Made by a program: the position numbers and the translations under genes. 64,000 nt of DNA from Gordonia spumicola (GTDB lineage Bacteria; Actinomycetota; Actinomycetes; Mycobacteriales; Mycobacteriaceae). Numbering within the stretch: position 1 is the stretch's first letter; every line of letters begins with the position of its first letter. The stretch spans positions 310,001 to 374,000 of the forward strand of contig NZ_BJOV01000003.1 of NCBI RefSeq assembly GCF_009932475.1, written 5' to 3'. A model generated the notes under the pieces. It worked only from the letters and a program-made list of their open reading frames with translations, searched no databases and was not told where the DNA came from. Positions 26,515 through 35,402 of the stretch are shown here, in pieces.

Positions 26515-27324
26515 GTGTTCGTTCACACCACCACGTTGTGGCTGGTCGGTTGCCCCGACCCGGCCGAGCAGCTGCGTCGCGGCGTCGTCGCCGACCCCGA
26601 CCGCACCGACGAGTTCATCGCCGAGGCGTTCACCGACAGCGTCCCGTCCGCCGTCTCCGCGACCGACCTGTCGTCGTTGGCGTCTGCCGGCGACGACGAA
26701 CTGTTCGCGGGCCACTACGGCGACCTCGCCGTACTCGCCGGGCGGTCGCTGGCGACGACGTCGCCCGACGAGCTGACCGAGTTCATCTCCCGGCTCGCGC
26801 CCGACCGCACGGTGCTGCTGCTCTCGTTGGACCCGGAGTCGTCGAACGGCACGTTCGCCCGATGGGAGCAGGGCAGGCTGGTCCGTGCCTTCGCGGCGTC
26901 ACCGGCGACGATCCGCGCCGACCTCGGTGTCCCCTATCCGTTCGAGAGCGCGTTCTGGGCGGGCGAGCGCCCCCTGCAGTATCTCCCCGACGCCGTCCGC
27001 GACCCACTGGACCTGCCGTTTCATCCGGCGGAGCTGGCCGAGGAGGCCAACCGGCAGTGGCTCGGGTTCCGGTTCACACCGCCTGCGGGAGACGGCGACA
27101 CGCCCGTCGACGCGATACCGCTGTACTCGTACGAGATCCGGACCGCCGACTCCGGCGCCGTTCCCGCGTCGCGGGTGTCGCGACGCGTGGAGCCGGTCCC
27201 GGCGGCGGTGTCGCCCGCCGACGTCGAGGTGACGGCCCCCATCGCTCCCGTCTCGGACGACCCGCCGTCGTCGCGCGGGCCCGGCCCGATCTCCCGCTAC
27301 TTCGGCTTCCGCGGTCGAATCTGA
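26515..27324 (+). CDS. DUF6928-type protein of unknown function
   Basis: The 269-residue protein has a recurring actinobacterial pattern. The opening MFVHTTTLWLVGCPDPAEQLR and a middle segment SLDPESSNGTFARWEQGRLVRAFAASP precede a C-terminal PFHPAELAEEANRQWLGFRF. These are the landmarks I associate with DUF6928 proteins. No membrane helix or signal peptide is seen and the tail (about 210-269) is polar and Pro/Ser-rich. GTG at 26515 starts 4 bp after sepH, so it is co-transcribed with that division gene; a link to division is only contextual. Confidence 0.7.
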   Translation: MFVHTTTLWLVGCPDPAEQLRRGVVADPDRTDEFIAEAFTDSVPSAVSATDLSSLASAGDDELFAGHYGDLAVLAGRSLATTSPDELTEFISRLAPDRTVLLLSLDPESSNGTFARWEQGRLVRAFAASPATIRADLGVPYPFESAFWAGERPLQYLPDAVRDPLDLPFHPAELAEEANRQWLGFRFTPPAGDGDTPVDAIPLYSYEIRTADSGAVPASRVSRRVEPVPAAVSPADVEVTAPIAPVSDDPPSSRGPGPISRYFGFRGRI

Positions 27325-27337
27325 GCTCAGGGCGTCG

Positions 27338-28186
27338 CTACCCGCTCAGCGCCTCGTAGAAGGCGACGGCGGCCGCCGTGGCGACGTTGAGCGAGTCGGT
27401 GCCCCGGCTCATCGGGATGTGTGCGCGCACGTCGCACGACCGCATCGTGTGCTCTTTCAGGCCCGGGCCCTCCGCTCCGACGAGGAACGCCAGCTTCGCG
27501 TCGCCGTCCCCGGACACCGCCTCGCGCAGCGCGACGCTGCCCTCGCCCGGTGTGAGGGCGATCGTCCGGAACCCGTTGTCGCGCAGCACCTGCAGGTCGC
27601 CGGGCCAGTCGTCCGACTTGGCGAACGGGACGAGCAGCGCATGACCCATCGACACACGCACGCACCGCCGGTACAGCGGGTCGGCGCATCCGGCGCCGAA
27701 TATCACCGCGTCCACGTCGAGGCCCGCGGCGTTGCGGAAGATGCTGCCGATGTTCTCGTGGTCGTTGACGCCTTCGAGGACCGCGATCGTGCGTGCGCCG
27801 TCGATGACCTGCGGCACCGTCAACGGCTCGGGCCTGCGAGCCGCGGCCAGGACGCCCCGATTCAGGTGGAAACCGATCACCTCGGCCATGACTTCGGCGC
27901 TCGCCCGGTAGAAGGGCACGCCGCCCGGCTGCTCGACGACGTCGTCGGACAGCTCGGACAGCCTGCGGTCCACCCCGAAGAAGGCGTGCGGGGCGAACCG
28001 CGACCGGATCATCCGCTGCGCCACGAGCACGCCCTCCGCGATCACGAGGGCCTTGCCGACACGTCCCCCGGGCAGCGCGGGCAGGTCGGGTCTGCGGTCG
28101 ACGGAGTTCAGGTCGCGGAAGTCGTCGACCCGGTCGTCGAGCGGATCGGTGATGTCGATGACCTCGACTGCCTGACGGTTGTTCAC
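27338..28186 (-). CDS. SpoU/TrmH-family RNA 2'-O-methyltransferase
   Basis: The 282-residue SAM-dependent methyltransferase has the knotted SPOUT fold motifs: AVLEGVNDHENIGSIFRNAAG (motif 1), FLVGAEGPGLKEHTM (motif 2) and IPMSRGTDSLNVATAAAVAFYE (motif 3 with the knot). An N-terminal L30e-like substrate-binding part spans about 1-115. The target may be 23S rRNA or tRNA; the sequence does not decide. GTG at 28186 gives the start VNNRQAVEV. It is convergent with the DUF6928-type gene and divergent from eis. It corresponds in position to Rv0881. Confidence 0.9.
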   Translation of the reverse strand: MNNRQAVEVIDITDPLDDRVDDFRDLNSVDRRPDLPALPGGRVGKALVIAEGVLVAQRMIRSRFAPHAFFGVDRRLSELSDDVVEQPGGVPFYRASAEVMAEVIGFHLNRGVLAAARRPEPLTVPQVIDGARTIAVLEGVNDHENIGSIFRNAAGLDVDAVIFGAGCADPLYRRCVRVSMGHALLVPFAKSDDWPGDLQVLRDNGFRTIALTPGEGSVALREAVSGDGDAKLAFLVGAEGPGLKEHTMRSCDVRAHIPMSRGTDSLNVATAAAVAFYEALSG

Positions 28187-28239
28187 GTGTTCACGGTGGC
28201 ACACCTCGGGCCGCAGACTCAAAATGGCAGAGTGGACGA

Positions 28240-29436
28240 GTGACCTCGCTGACGATGTCCCCCGCGACAGATGCCGACTGGCCCGAGATCTTCCGCATGG
28301 ACGCGCGCGCGTTCGCCTTACCGGCGCCCCTGCCCGACGAGGAGCAGATCGAGTTCCGCGCCAAGTTCCCCGACGATGCGACATATGTCGTGCGCGACGC
28401 GGATCGGATCGTCGCCTTCTCCATGTACTTCGTCCTGCCGATGACGGTTCCAGGGGGCCGGGAGGTGGCGACGGCGGGCCTGTCATGGGTGTCGGTCGCG
28501 GCCACTCACCGTCGGCGAGGATTGTTGCGTCGCATGCTCGACACGCAGTTCGCGGATTGGCGGGCGGCGGGCCACAGCCTGGCGATCCTCACCGCGTCGG
28601 AGGCGACCATCTACGAACGCTTCGGTTTCGGTCCCGCGGTGTTCGCGCACTCGGTGCACATCGACCCGTCCACGGCCGCCTTCCGCACGCCCGCGCCCGA
28701 CGACTCCCGCGTGCGGTATGCGACGGCGGACGAGGTGTCCACCCGTCTCCCCGACATCCACGCACGCTGGGCCGCGACCCGGCCCGGAGCCATCGGCCGT
28801 CCGGACGCGTGGTGGCCGTCGATCGTCGCCGATCGCGGCTTCCGTCGGAACTCGCAGACCTCGGGACTCCACTACCTGCTGCACGACGACGGGTACGCGT
28901 CGTACCGCATCGACGCGCGTGAGCACACCGCGACGGTCGACGACTTCGTCGCCGTCACCGATCAGGCGCACGACGACCTGTGGCGCGTCCTCACCGCGCT
29001 CGACCTGATCACGTCGGTGCACGTCGACCTGCCCGTGGACGACAGTCTCCCGCACGCCCTGACCGATGTCCGGGCCGTCGCGGTGAAGGGCCTCTCCGAC
29101 GTGCTGTGGGTGTCGATCCTCGACGTGGCCGACGCCCTGGCGTCACGGGTGTACGGCGCGGACGGGGTGATCGTCCTGGAGGTGGGCGACGCGTACTCCG
29201 ACCGTGCCGGACGCTACGGACTGCGCGTGTCCGACGGCGACGCCGCGATCACCAGGACCGACGCGCCCGCCGACGTGACACTCGACATCGCCGTGCTGTC
29301 CAGCCTCTACCTCGGTGGGGTCGCCGCGCGCGATCTCGCGACCGCGGGCCGGATCACCGGCGATGCCGAGGCGGTCCGGCTGCTCGACGCCATGTTCCGG
29401 GCGTCCCGAGCGCCGTTCTCGGGCACCTACTTCTGA
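28240..29436 (+). CDS. eis: Eis-family N-acetyltransferase
   Basis: The 398-residue protein has the three-part Eis layout. An N-terminal GNAT domain (1 to about 140) carries the acetyl-CoA loop SWVSVAATHRRRGLLRRML. A second degenerate GNAT domain follows (about 150-290), then a C-terminal sterol-carrier-like domain. The last residues FSGTYF end in Phe, whose terminal carboxylate acts in catalysis in characterised Eis proteins. Family members acetylate aminoglycosides at several amines and also host or bacterial proteins. GTG at 28240 or ATG at 28255 could start it. It is transcribed away from the methyltransferase gene. Confidence 0.9.
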   Translation: MTSLTMSPATDADWPEIFRMDARAFALPAPLPDEEQIEFRAKFPDDATYVVRDADRIVAFSMYFVLPMTVPGGREVATAGLSWVSVAATHRRRGLLRRMLDTQFADWRAAGHSLAILTASEATIYERFGFGPAVFAHSVHIDPSTAAFRTPAPDDSRVRYATADEVSTRLPDIHARWAATRPGAIGRPDAWWPSIVADRGFRRNSQTSGLHYLLHDDGYASYRIDAREHTATVDDFVAVTDQAHDDLWRVLTALDLITSVHVDLPVDDSLPHALTDVRAVAVKGLSDVLWVSILDVADALASRVYGADGVIVLEVGDAYSDRAGRYGLRVSDGDAAITRTDAPADVTLDIAVLSSLYLGGVAARDLATAGRITGDAEAVRLLDAMFRASRAPFSGTYF

Positions 29437-29443
29437 CCGCACA

Positions 29444-29494
29444 CAACGATGGTGACGTTACCCGGTCTGACACCGGAGAACGTCACCATCGTTG
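29444..29494. terminator. Bidirectional terminator, 16-bp perfect stem
   Basis: CAACGATGGTGACGTT (29444-29459) and AACGTCACCATCGTTG (29479-29494) are perfectly complementary around a 19-base loop. It sits exactly between the convergent eis and purine permease genes. Confidence 0.85.
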
Positions 29495-29506
29495 GGGCGC
29501 GGATCG

Positions 29507-30958
29507 TCAGTTGATGAGGTTCTCGATCGGTCCGCGGGCGAAGTAGACCAGGAACAGCGCGGCCACTGCCCACAGCAGCGGGTGCGTCTGGCGGATCTTG
29601 CCCTGCGAAGCCTGCAGGACCACCCACGCGATGAAACCGACGCCGATGCCGTTGGCGATCGAGTACGTGAACGGCATGACGACGATCGTGAGGAAGGCGG
29701 GCAGCGCGTAGTCGAATCGAGCGAAGTCGATCTCCTTGATCTGCGCCATCATCAGGGCGCCGACCACGACGAGGGCGGGAGCGACGGCCTCCATCGGGAC
29801 GATCTTGTACAGCGGGGTGAAGAACATCGCGGCGAGGAACAACACGCCGGTGACGACGTTGGCGAGACCGGTCCGGGCGCCCTCGGCGATACCGGACGAC
29901 GACTCGACGAACACCGTGTTCGACGAAGCCGAGCCGACGCCGCCCGCGACGGCTCCGACGCCTTCGACGGCCAGCGCCTTGCCGATGCCGGGCAGGTTGC
30001 CCTTCTCGTCGGTGAGTCCGGCCTCCTTGCCGAGGCCGGTCATGGTGCCCATGGCGTCGAAGAAGTTCGACAGCACGAGGCTGAACACGAAGACGCAGGC
30101 GATGAGGATGCTGACGTGCTCGAACGCTCCGGTGAACGCGCCGAACAGATCGACGTCGCCGACCAACGACAGGTCGGGCAGTCCGCCGACGCCGTCGGGC
30201 AGCTTGGGCACGTTCATGGCCCAGCCGCCAGCCTGCTCCGCGCCCGACTTCAGTCCGAGGATCGCTTCGACGATGATCGACACGATCGTCATGACGACGA
30301 TGCCGAGCAGCAGACCGCCGGGGACCTTGCGGACCACGAGCACGCCCATCAGCAGGACGCCGATGCAGAACAGCAGGGTCGGGACGGTCGCGATGGAGCC
30401 GTCGACGCCGAGCGAGACCGGCGGACCGTGCTCGGGTCCGTGCGTGACGAAGCCGGAGTTCGCCAGGCCGACGAGCGCGATGAACGCGCCGATGCCCGCG
30501 GCGATCGCGGCCTTCAGCTCGTTCGGCACCGCGTTGAACACGGCGGTCCGCACACCGGTGAGGCCGAGCAGGACGATGATGACACCGTCGATGACCACCA
30601 GGCCCATCGCCGCCGGCCAGCTCATCTGCGGTGCGATCGTGACCGCCAGCAGGCTGTTGATGCCGAGGCCCGCGGCGAACGCGAACGGGAAGTTCGCGAC
30701 CAGACCGAACAGCAGAGTCATGACACCCGCGACGAGCGCCGTCACGGCGGTCACCTGGTTGGGGTCGAGGAAGTTCCCGTCGACGTCGGTGTTGTGCGAA
30801 CCGCCGATGATGATCGGGTTCAGGACGACGATGTACGCCATCGCGAAGAACGTGACGAGACCGCCGCGCACCTCCCTGGCGATCGTCGACCCGCGTTCGG
30901 AGATCTTGAAGTATCGGTCGAGCACACCACCGGCGGGCTTTCCAGCGGCATCTGTCAT
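29507..30958 (-). CDS. NCS2/AzgA-type purine (adenine/guanine/hypoxanthine) permease
   Basis: The 483-residue permease has about 13 membrane segments. Family landmarks are LVTFFAMAYIVVLNPIII near the start, NFPFAFAAGLGINSLLAV, FFDAMGTMTGLGKEAGL, and the substrate-site helix GVGSASSNTVFVESSSGIAEGARTGLANVV. These match the COG2252 proton-coupled purine permeases rather than the uracil/xanthine subgroup. The ATG at 30958 is followed by MTDAAGKPAGGVLDRYFKI. The gene ends just inside the bidirectional terminator and is divergent from a DUF2530 gene, 84 bp away. Confidence 0.92.
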   Translation of the reverse strand: MTDAAGKPAGGVLDRYFKISERGSTIAREVRGGLVTFFAMAYIVVLNPIIIGGSHNTDVDGNFLDPNQVTAVTALVAGVMTLLFGLVANFPFAFAAGLGINSLLAVTIAPQMSWPAAMGLVVIDGVIIVLLGLTGVRTAVFNAVPNELKAAIAAGIGAFIALVGLANSGFVTHGPEHGPPVSLGVDGSIATVPTLLFCIGVLLMGVLVVRKVPGGLLLGIVVMTIVSIIVEAILGLKSGAEQAGGWAMNVPKLPDGVGGLPDLSLVGDVDLFGAFTGAFEHVSILIACVFVFSLVLSNFFDAMGTMTGLGKEAGLTDEKGNLPGIGKALAVEGVGAVAGGVGSASSNTVFVESSSGIAEGARTGLANVVTGVLFLAAMFFTPLYKIVPMEAVAPALVVVGALMMAQIKEIDFARFDYALPAFLTIVVMPFTYSIANGIGVGFIAWVVLQASQGKIRQTHPLLWAVAALFLVYFARGPIENLIN

Positions 30959-31042
30959 CGGTTCACCCTTCGCGTGGCGGATGCAGGTTCGGTCGGACGG
31001 TGCACGAACTGCGCACCACTGCAGAAAAGCTACCCTGTGACC

Positions 31043-31291
31043 ATGGCCGATGAGACACCGATCCCCGAGCTGCCCGCACGACTCCGTGCCCCGGAGCCGG
31101 TGATAGTCGTCGGAATGGCGGCCTGGCTGGTCGCGACCCTCGTCGTGTGGCTCGGCGATGTGGGCGGCGATCGAGCCCTCACCGTGTGCCTCGTCGGTCT
31201 GGGTGTCGGCGTGCTCGGCACGACGCTCGTCCTCGTCCAGCGCACGGCCGTCCGTCGGGGGTCTCGCGGCGCTCAAGAAGGACTCGACTGA
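31043..31291 (+). CDS. DUF2530 two-helix membrane protein
   Basis: The 82-residue protein has a short charged start (MADETPIPELPARLRAPEP) and two hydrophobic helices (VIVVGMAAWLVATLVVWLG, and LTVCLVGLGVGVLGTTLVLV). A polar tail RTAVRRGSRGAQEGLD follows. Size and pattern match DUF2530 (Rv0879c). Function is unknown. ATG at 31043 follows TGTGACC with a weak ribosome site. It is convergent with the PAP2 gene, 15 bp away. Confidence 0.8.
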   Translation: MADETPIPELPARLRAPEPVIVVGMAAWLVATLVVWLGDVGGDRALTVCLVGLGVGVLGTTLVLVQRTAVRRGSRGAQEGLD

Positions 31292-31306
31292 CGCCCCAGG
31301 CGTGTG

Positions 31307-31924
31307 TCAGCTCGACATGCTCGCGATGCGCGCGCTCCGGTCGGACGACGCCGCGGCGCGGGCAGCGGCCCGGCGGGCCTGGCGGCGGCGCGAGCCCTGG
31401 ATGTGGGCGGCGACGCACACGGTCACCCAGATGAGGCCGAACAGCCACCCGAACAGGACGTCGCTGAGCCAGTGAACGCCGAGGTAGACGCGGCTGAAGC
31501 CGACGAGCCCCACCAGTAGGGGCGCGCCGAGCAGCCACCAGGCGTGCCGTCGGACCCTCGGATACATTCGGTGCGCCATGATCGCGGCCAGTCCGTACAC
31601 GATCATCGACATCATCGCGTGTCCGGACGGGAACGACGCCCCGCCGACGTCGATCAGACGGTCCGCGACGGGCGGCCGGTCGCGGGCGAAGATCAGCTTG
31701 AGGGCCGCCATCAGCCCGTATCCGGTCAGCGACCCGAACACGATCAGGGCGGCGAAGTCGATGCGTCCGGCCAGCCAGGCCAGCACGACGACCCCGATGA
31801 CGACCAGCGCGAGGGTCAACGTGTCGCCCCACACCGTCACGAACTGCATGAGCGAGATCCACGGTTCGTGCCGGTCGCCGATCACCGCGTCGGTCACGCG
31901 GTGATCGATTCGGAACGGGGCCAT
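31307..31924 (-). CDS. PAP2-family membrane phosphatase
   Basis: The 205-residue membrane protein has about five helices and the full acid-phosphatase triad. Motif 1 spans K76 to R83-P84 (KLIFARDRPP), motif 2 is PSGH at 99-102, and motif 3 is SRVYLGVHWLSD with R145, H151 and D155. Such enzymes dephosphorylate lipid phosphates such as phosphatidate, or polyprenyl pyrophosphate, at the outer face of the membrane. The basic C-terminal tail is rich in Arg and Ala. ATG at 31924 overlaps the upstream stop by one base (TGATG), indicating coupling with the sacsin-like ATPase gene. Confidence 0.88.
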   Translation of the reverse strand: MAPFRIDHRVTDAVIGDRHEPWISLMQFVTVWGDTLTLALVVIGVVVLAWLAGRIDFAALIVFGSLTGYGLMAALKLIFARDRPPVADRLIDVGGASFPSGHAMMSMIVYGLAAIMAHRMYPRVRRHAWWLLGAPLLVGLVGFSRVYLGVHWLSDVLFGWLFGLIWVTVCVAAHIQGSRRRQARRAAARAAASSDRSARIASMSS

Positions 31925-34584
31925 CACGCGTTCCAACCTACCGAGTGTTCTGTTCCGGCGTCGTCCACCCAGCGTGCGACGTCCACGGTGCGCTCCACGC
32001 CGTCGACGTCGATGGTCACCGTCAGACGCTCGTGCACGACGAGAGCGATGGCGGGTCGGCCGTGCAGCGCCGCGAGGCGGACCGCTTCGGACGAGTCGGC
32101 GTCGACGCGCCGTCCGCCCGCGACGGGAAGCGCCCGGCACACGTCGCTCGCGAGGTCGGCGTCGAGCAGGTCGGCGAGCAGCGCGGCGTCGGACGGGTCG
32201 ACGTCCACGCCGGGCAGGACGGCCCGATCGGCGGGGATCACGGCGGTCAGCCACGGTCGGTCGACGACGATCGGCCGGTCGGCGACGGTCCCGGCCAGGG
32301 TGCGCACGCCCGCGGGCGGATCCACCCGCGCCACGTCGACGCGTCCGGCGCGGACCGCGGCGACGAGGGCGGCGTGCGCGCGGACCGCGACGCCCGCGCT
32401 CACCTCGCGGGTCGGATCGGCGAGCGCGTCGAGCCAGCACTGCGCGTCGTCGGAGTCGTCGGGGCCGTCGCCCACGAGCAGTGCGGGCCCGATGTCCGAC
32501 ACGGCCGCGAACAGTCCGACGAACCGGGTGTCGTCCACCGCGCGGAGCAGACGCAGCGCGGTCCCGTCGATCTCGGCGTACCGCCGCAGCCACCACCGGG
32601 TGTAGCCGTCGTCGAGCAGGCCAGCCGTGGTCGGATCGTCGGCGAGCAGGGCCAGCGCCCGCACCCACTCGGCCGGGTCGACGAGGTCGAGGTCGCGGAC
32701 CGCGTCCACCCGCTCCGGCGGGACGTCGAAGCCGTCCCACCATTCGTCCTCGTCGGGCAGGTCGTGGTCGGGGCCGGTCGGCAGGCTGTCGTGGACGACG
32801 CCGAATCCCCACCCGACGCCGAGGGCGCGAAGCGGCCCCTGCCCGTACCGCTCGACGACGTCGTCGGCGACGGTCCCGAACGGCGAGTCGTCGGTCAGCA
32901 CGGCCGCCAGTGGCGCGCCGGGCATCAGCAGTTCGTCCGCGGGCCACTCGTCGCCGTCGGAGCCGCGGAGTTCGAGACCGCCGAGACCGGCGACCGGACG
33001 TCCGTCGGTCAGCGCGAGCAGTCGCAGAACCGTGTCGGCGAGGTCGGAGTGATCGTCCGCGGCGTCGACCGCGGCGGCCAGTGCCCGGTCGGCGAGCACA
33101 TCGTCGACGGTGCAGCGGTCGAGGCCGAGGCGGTCCAGGAGCGGGTCGTAGGCGTCGGGATGGACGATCGGCATCCAGTCGGGCGCGCCGTCGTCGGGTC
33201 CGAGTCCGCCGACGACGACGAGCCCGCGCGCGCCGAAGTGCATGCGGCCGTCCACCCTCGGCACGGGCAGCGCGCCGAGTTCGGCCGCATCGTCGCCGGT
33301 CTGGACGCGGTCGCCGAGCGCCGCGTACAGCGCCGCCCACCACGACGGCTCCCTGGTGGTGGACCCGAGGAGGTCGGCGACGTCGGCGAGGCCCAGTTCA
33401 CGGGCTCCGAGGCGGGTCAGGGCGGCGGCGCTCGCCCGTTCGGACACGTCGGGGTGCACGAGCGGCTCCATCACGTCGGCGAGCACCGCGGCCAACGCGG
33501 TCGACAGCCCGCGCAGCACCCACGCCCGTTCCGGCGCGATCGCCGACCCGTCGACCGTCGGGACCCACCGCGCGACGGCGAGGTCGGCCGTGATCGCCGA
33601 CCGCAGCACGGCGTCCACGCGGCCGGAGACGAGCGCGGCCCGGGGGATCAGCAGATGCTTGTCCCGATCCGGGGCCAGTGCCACCAGTTCGGTGTAGCCG
33701 CGGGCCGCCGATGCGATGTCGGCGTCCGGGTGCACGTCGCGGCGATCCGGGGTCAACGGCAGGTCGGTGATCACGCGGGCGGGCAGGGACAGTTCCACGC
33801 CGGTCGCCGTCGGGCTCCGCAGAACGTCGCCGTCGAGGGGACGGACGGCGCCGTCGACGATCGGGACCATCCACGACGTCGCACCGACGCGCGCCGTCAA
33901 CCATCGATGCAGTTCCTGCCCGTCCCGGTCGATGACCACGTGGTCGCCGTCGACGGTCCGCGTGTAGACCGCGCCGTCGAGGACGATCCGGGTGAGGGCG
34001 GACAGTTCCACCAGCAGATCGGGGATCTGGTCGGCGAAACCGTCGACCAGCGCGCGGGCCTCATCGCCGGCGTCGATCGACACCTCGGTGGCGAATCCCG
34101 CCGGCGGAACGGCGTCGGACGGCCACGCCAGACGCTGCGACGGCGCACCGGGGGCGAGTTCGTCGGTCCGGGCACGGCTGAATTCGACGGACCCGCTGGT
34201 CGACGCGATGACGACGGTGTCGGCGAAGGCCGTCGCCCGGAATCCGACACCGAAACGACCCACCGTCGTCGCCGATCGTGTCGTCGCCTTCGGCGAGACG
34301 CGCAGCGCCGTCAGCGACTCCACGCCGTCGCGGGTCAGCGGTTCGCCCGTGTTCGCGAACCGCACGACGGTCCCGTCGAGGCGGATCGCCAGCACCCCGT
34401 CGGCGCCCGCCGCGTCGGCCGCGTTCGCCGCGAGTTCGGTCAGCAGTCTGCCGCGGTAGCCGATGTCGGCCAGTTCGCGTTCGGCGGCCGCGTCCTCCGC
34501 CATCCGGGTCGGTGACGCCGACCACGCCGCGAGGGCCGCCTCGCGAAGTGCGGCGGTGCCGAACGGGTCAGGCGTCGGACGCAC
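31924..34584 (-). CDS. Sacsin/Hsp90-like GHKL ATP-binding protein
   Basis: The 886-residue protein begins with a GHKL ATPase domain (about 25-190). Its N-box is LTELAANAADAAGADG, the ATP-contact segment is FANTGEPLTRDGVESLTALR, and a glycine-rich lid is VGRFGVGFRATAFADT. This combination is typical of sacsin-N-terminal-like ATPases found beside DUF3027 in actinobacteria. The remaining 690 residues are acidic and have no recognisable domain. GTG at 34584 lies 17 bp inside the DUF3027 gene; a start at 34503 (MAEDAAAER) is possible. A chaperone-like role is inferred from the ATPase class. Confidence 0.75.
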   Translation of the reverse strand: MRPTPDPFGTAALREAALAAWSASPTRMAEDAAAERELADIGYRGRLLTELAANAADAAGADGVLAIRLDGTVVRFANTGEPLTRDGVESLTALRVSPKATTRSATTVGRFGVGFRATAFADTVVIASTSGSVEFSRARTDELAPGAPSQRLAWPSDAVPPAGFATEVSIDAGDEARALVDGFADQIPDLLVELSALTRIVLDGAVYTRTVDGDHVVIDRDGQELHRWLTARVGATSWMVPIVDGAVRPLDGDVLRSPTATGVELSLPARVITDLPLTPDRRDVHPDADIASAARGYTELVALAPDRDKHLLIPRAALVSGRVDAVLRSAITADLAVARWVPTVDGSAIAPERAWVLRGLSTALAAVLADVMEPLVHPDVSERASAAALTRLGARELGLADVADLLGSTTREPSWWAALYAALGDRVQTGDDAAELGALPVPRVDGRMHFGARGLVVVGGLGPDDGAPDWMPIVHPDAYDPLLDRLGLDRCTVDDVLADRALAAAVDAADDHSDLADTVLRLLALTDGRPVAGLGGLELRGSDGDEWPADELLMPGAPLAAVLTDDSPFGTVADDVVERYGQGPLRALGVGWGFGVVHDSLPTGPDHDLPDEDEWWDGFDVPPERVDAVRDLDLVDPAEWVRALALLADDPTTAGLLDDGYTRWWLRRYAEIDGTALRLLRAVDDTRFVGLFAAVSDIGPALLVGDGPDDSDDAQCWLDALADPTREVSAGVAVRAHAALVAAVRAGRVDVARVDPPAGVRTLAGTVADRPIVVDRPWLTAVIPADRAVLPGVDVDPSDAALLADLLDADLASDVCRALPVAGGRRVDADSSEAVRLAALHGRPAIALVVHERLTVTIDVDGVERTVDVARWVDDAGTEHSVGWNA

Positions 34585-35332
34585 CGGTGCGCGCGACGAT
34601 CTCGACGGCGCCGTCGTCGAACGCGTCGTATGCGGGGCTGCCCGCGCCGGTCGGCGCCGTCACGTCCGAGTGCGCACCGCAGCCGTATTCGACGGAGACC
34701 GCGCGTCCGTCGGCGGCGAACTCGTTCGCACACACGCCGAAGCCGGCGTGGAGGGCGCCCGCGATCGGCAGGTAGAAGCCGCACGAACCGCACGAGTGGC
34801 GGGCGCCTCGCGCCATCGGCGACGCCGGACCGAAGTCGCCGTCGAACCAGCGGGCCGCCGCGTCGGCGCGCCCCTCGAACGACAGGAGTCGTTTGCGTCC
34901 GAGCCCGATCGCGGCATTCACCTGACCGACTTCGTCGGCGTCGAGCGGACTCACGTCCTCGGTGTCGATCTGTCCCGGCACCAGTCTGGGGTCGTCGGCC
35001 GGTGCGGCCAACTGGTCGCCCGGCCCGAGGTCGCCGGGCGCGATGCGTTCGTTCCACGGCACCCAGTCCGGGGCGAGGAGCGCTCCCCCGCCCGGCAGCA
35101 GTGCCACTTCGCTCACGGTGACCTCGGACGACTCCGGCGCGCCGGCGACGACGACGCACCACTGCCAGCCCCGGTAACCGGGGAGTCCGGCGTCGAAGTA
35201 GTGGGCGGCGGCGTACTCGCCTTCGGCTCGAGCACCGGTGTGCGGGCCGGGCTGTTCGCCTTCGGCGACGAGCGCGGCGCGTGCGACGTCCACCGCGTCG
35301 ACGAGTCGAGGGGATTCGAAAGCAACACTCAC
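34568..35332 (-). CDS. DUF3027 protein with CxxC zinc-ribbon-like motif
   Basis: The 254-residue protein matches DUF3027 (Rv0877). Landmarks are GYRGWQWCVVVAGAP, LLPGGGALLAPDWVPWNERIAPGDLGPGDQL, ARHSCGSCGFYLPIAGALHAGFGVCANEFA and YGCGAHSDV. The CGSCG pair plus later Cys/His residues could bind zinc. No enzymatic motif is evident. GTG at 35332 gives MSVAFESPRLVDAVDVARAAL. Its 3' end overlaps the sacsin-like gene by 17 bp, and the two with PAP2 form one tightly packed unit. It is divergent from the MFS-type gene 70 bp away. Confidence 0.85.
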   Translation of the reverse strand: MSVAFESPRLVDAVDVARAALVAEGEQPGPHTGARAEGEYAAAHYFDAGLPGYRGWQWCVVVAGAPESSEVTVSEVALLPGGGALLAPDWVPWNERIAPGDLGPGDQLAAPADDPRLVPGQIDTEDVSPLDADEVGQVNAAIGLGRKRLLSFEGRADAAARWFDGDFGPASPMARGARHSCGSCGFYLPIAGALHAGFGVCANEFAADGRAVSVEYGCGAHSDVTAPTGAGSPAYDAFDDGAVEIVARTGASDA

Positions 35333-35402
35333 CCGTCCAGTGTGCAATAGCCGGGCCCTCCGACGCACGTCAGGGGAACGGGTTCGCGCGCTTGTCGCAC
35401 CG

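Noticed and set aside
29492..31042. 599-residue plus-strand frame across the purine permease
   Set aside because: It is antisense noise apart from the true DUF2530 gene that begins at 31043.
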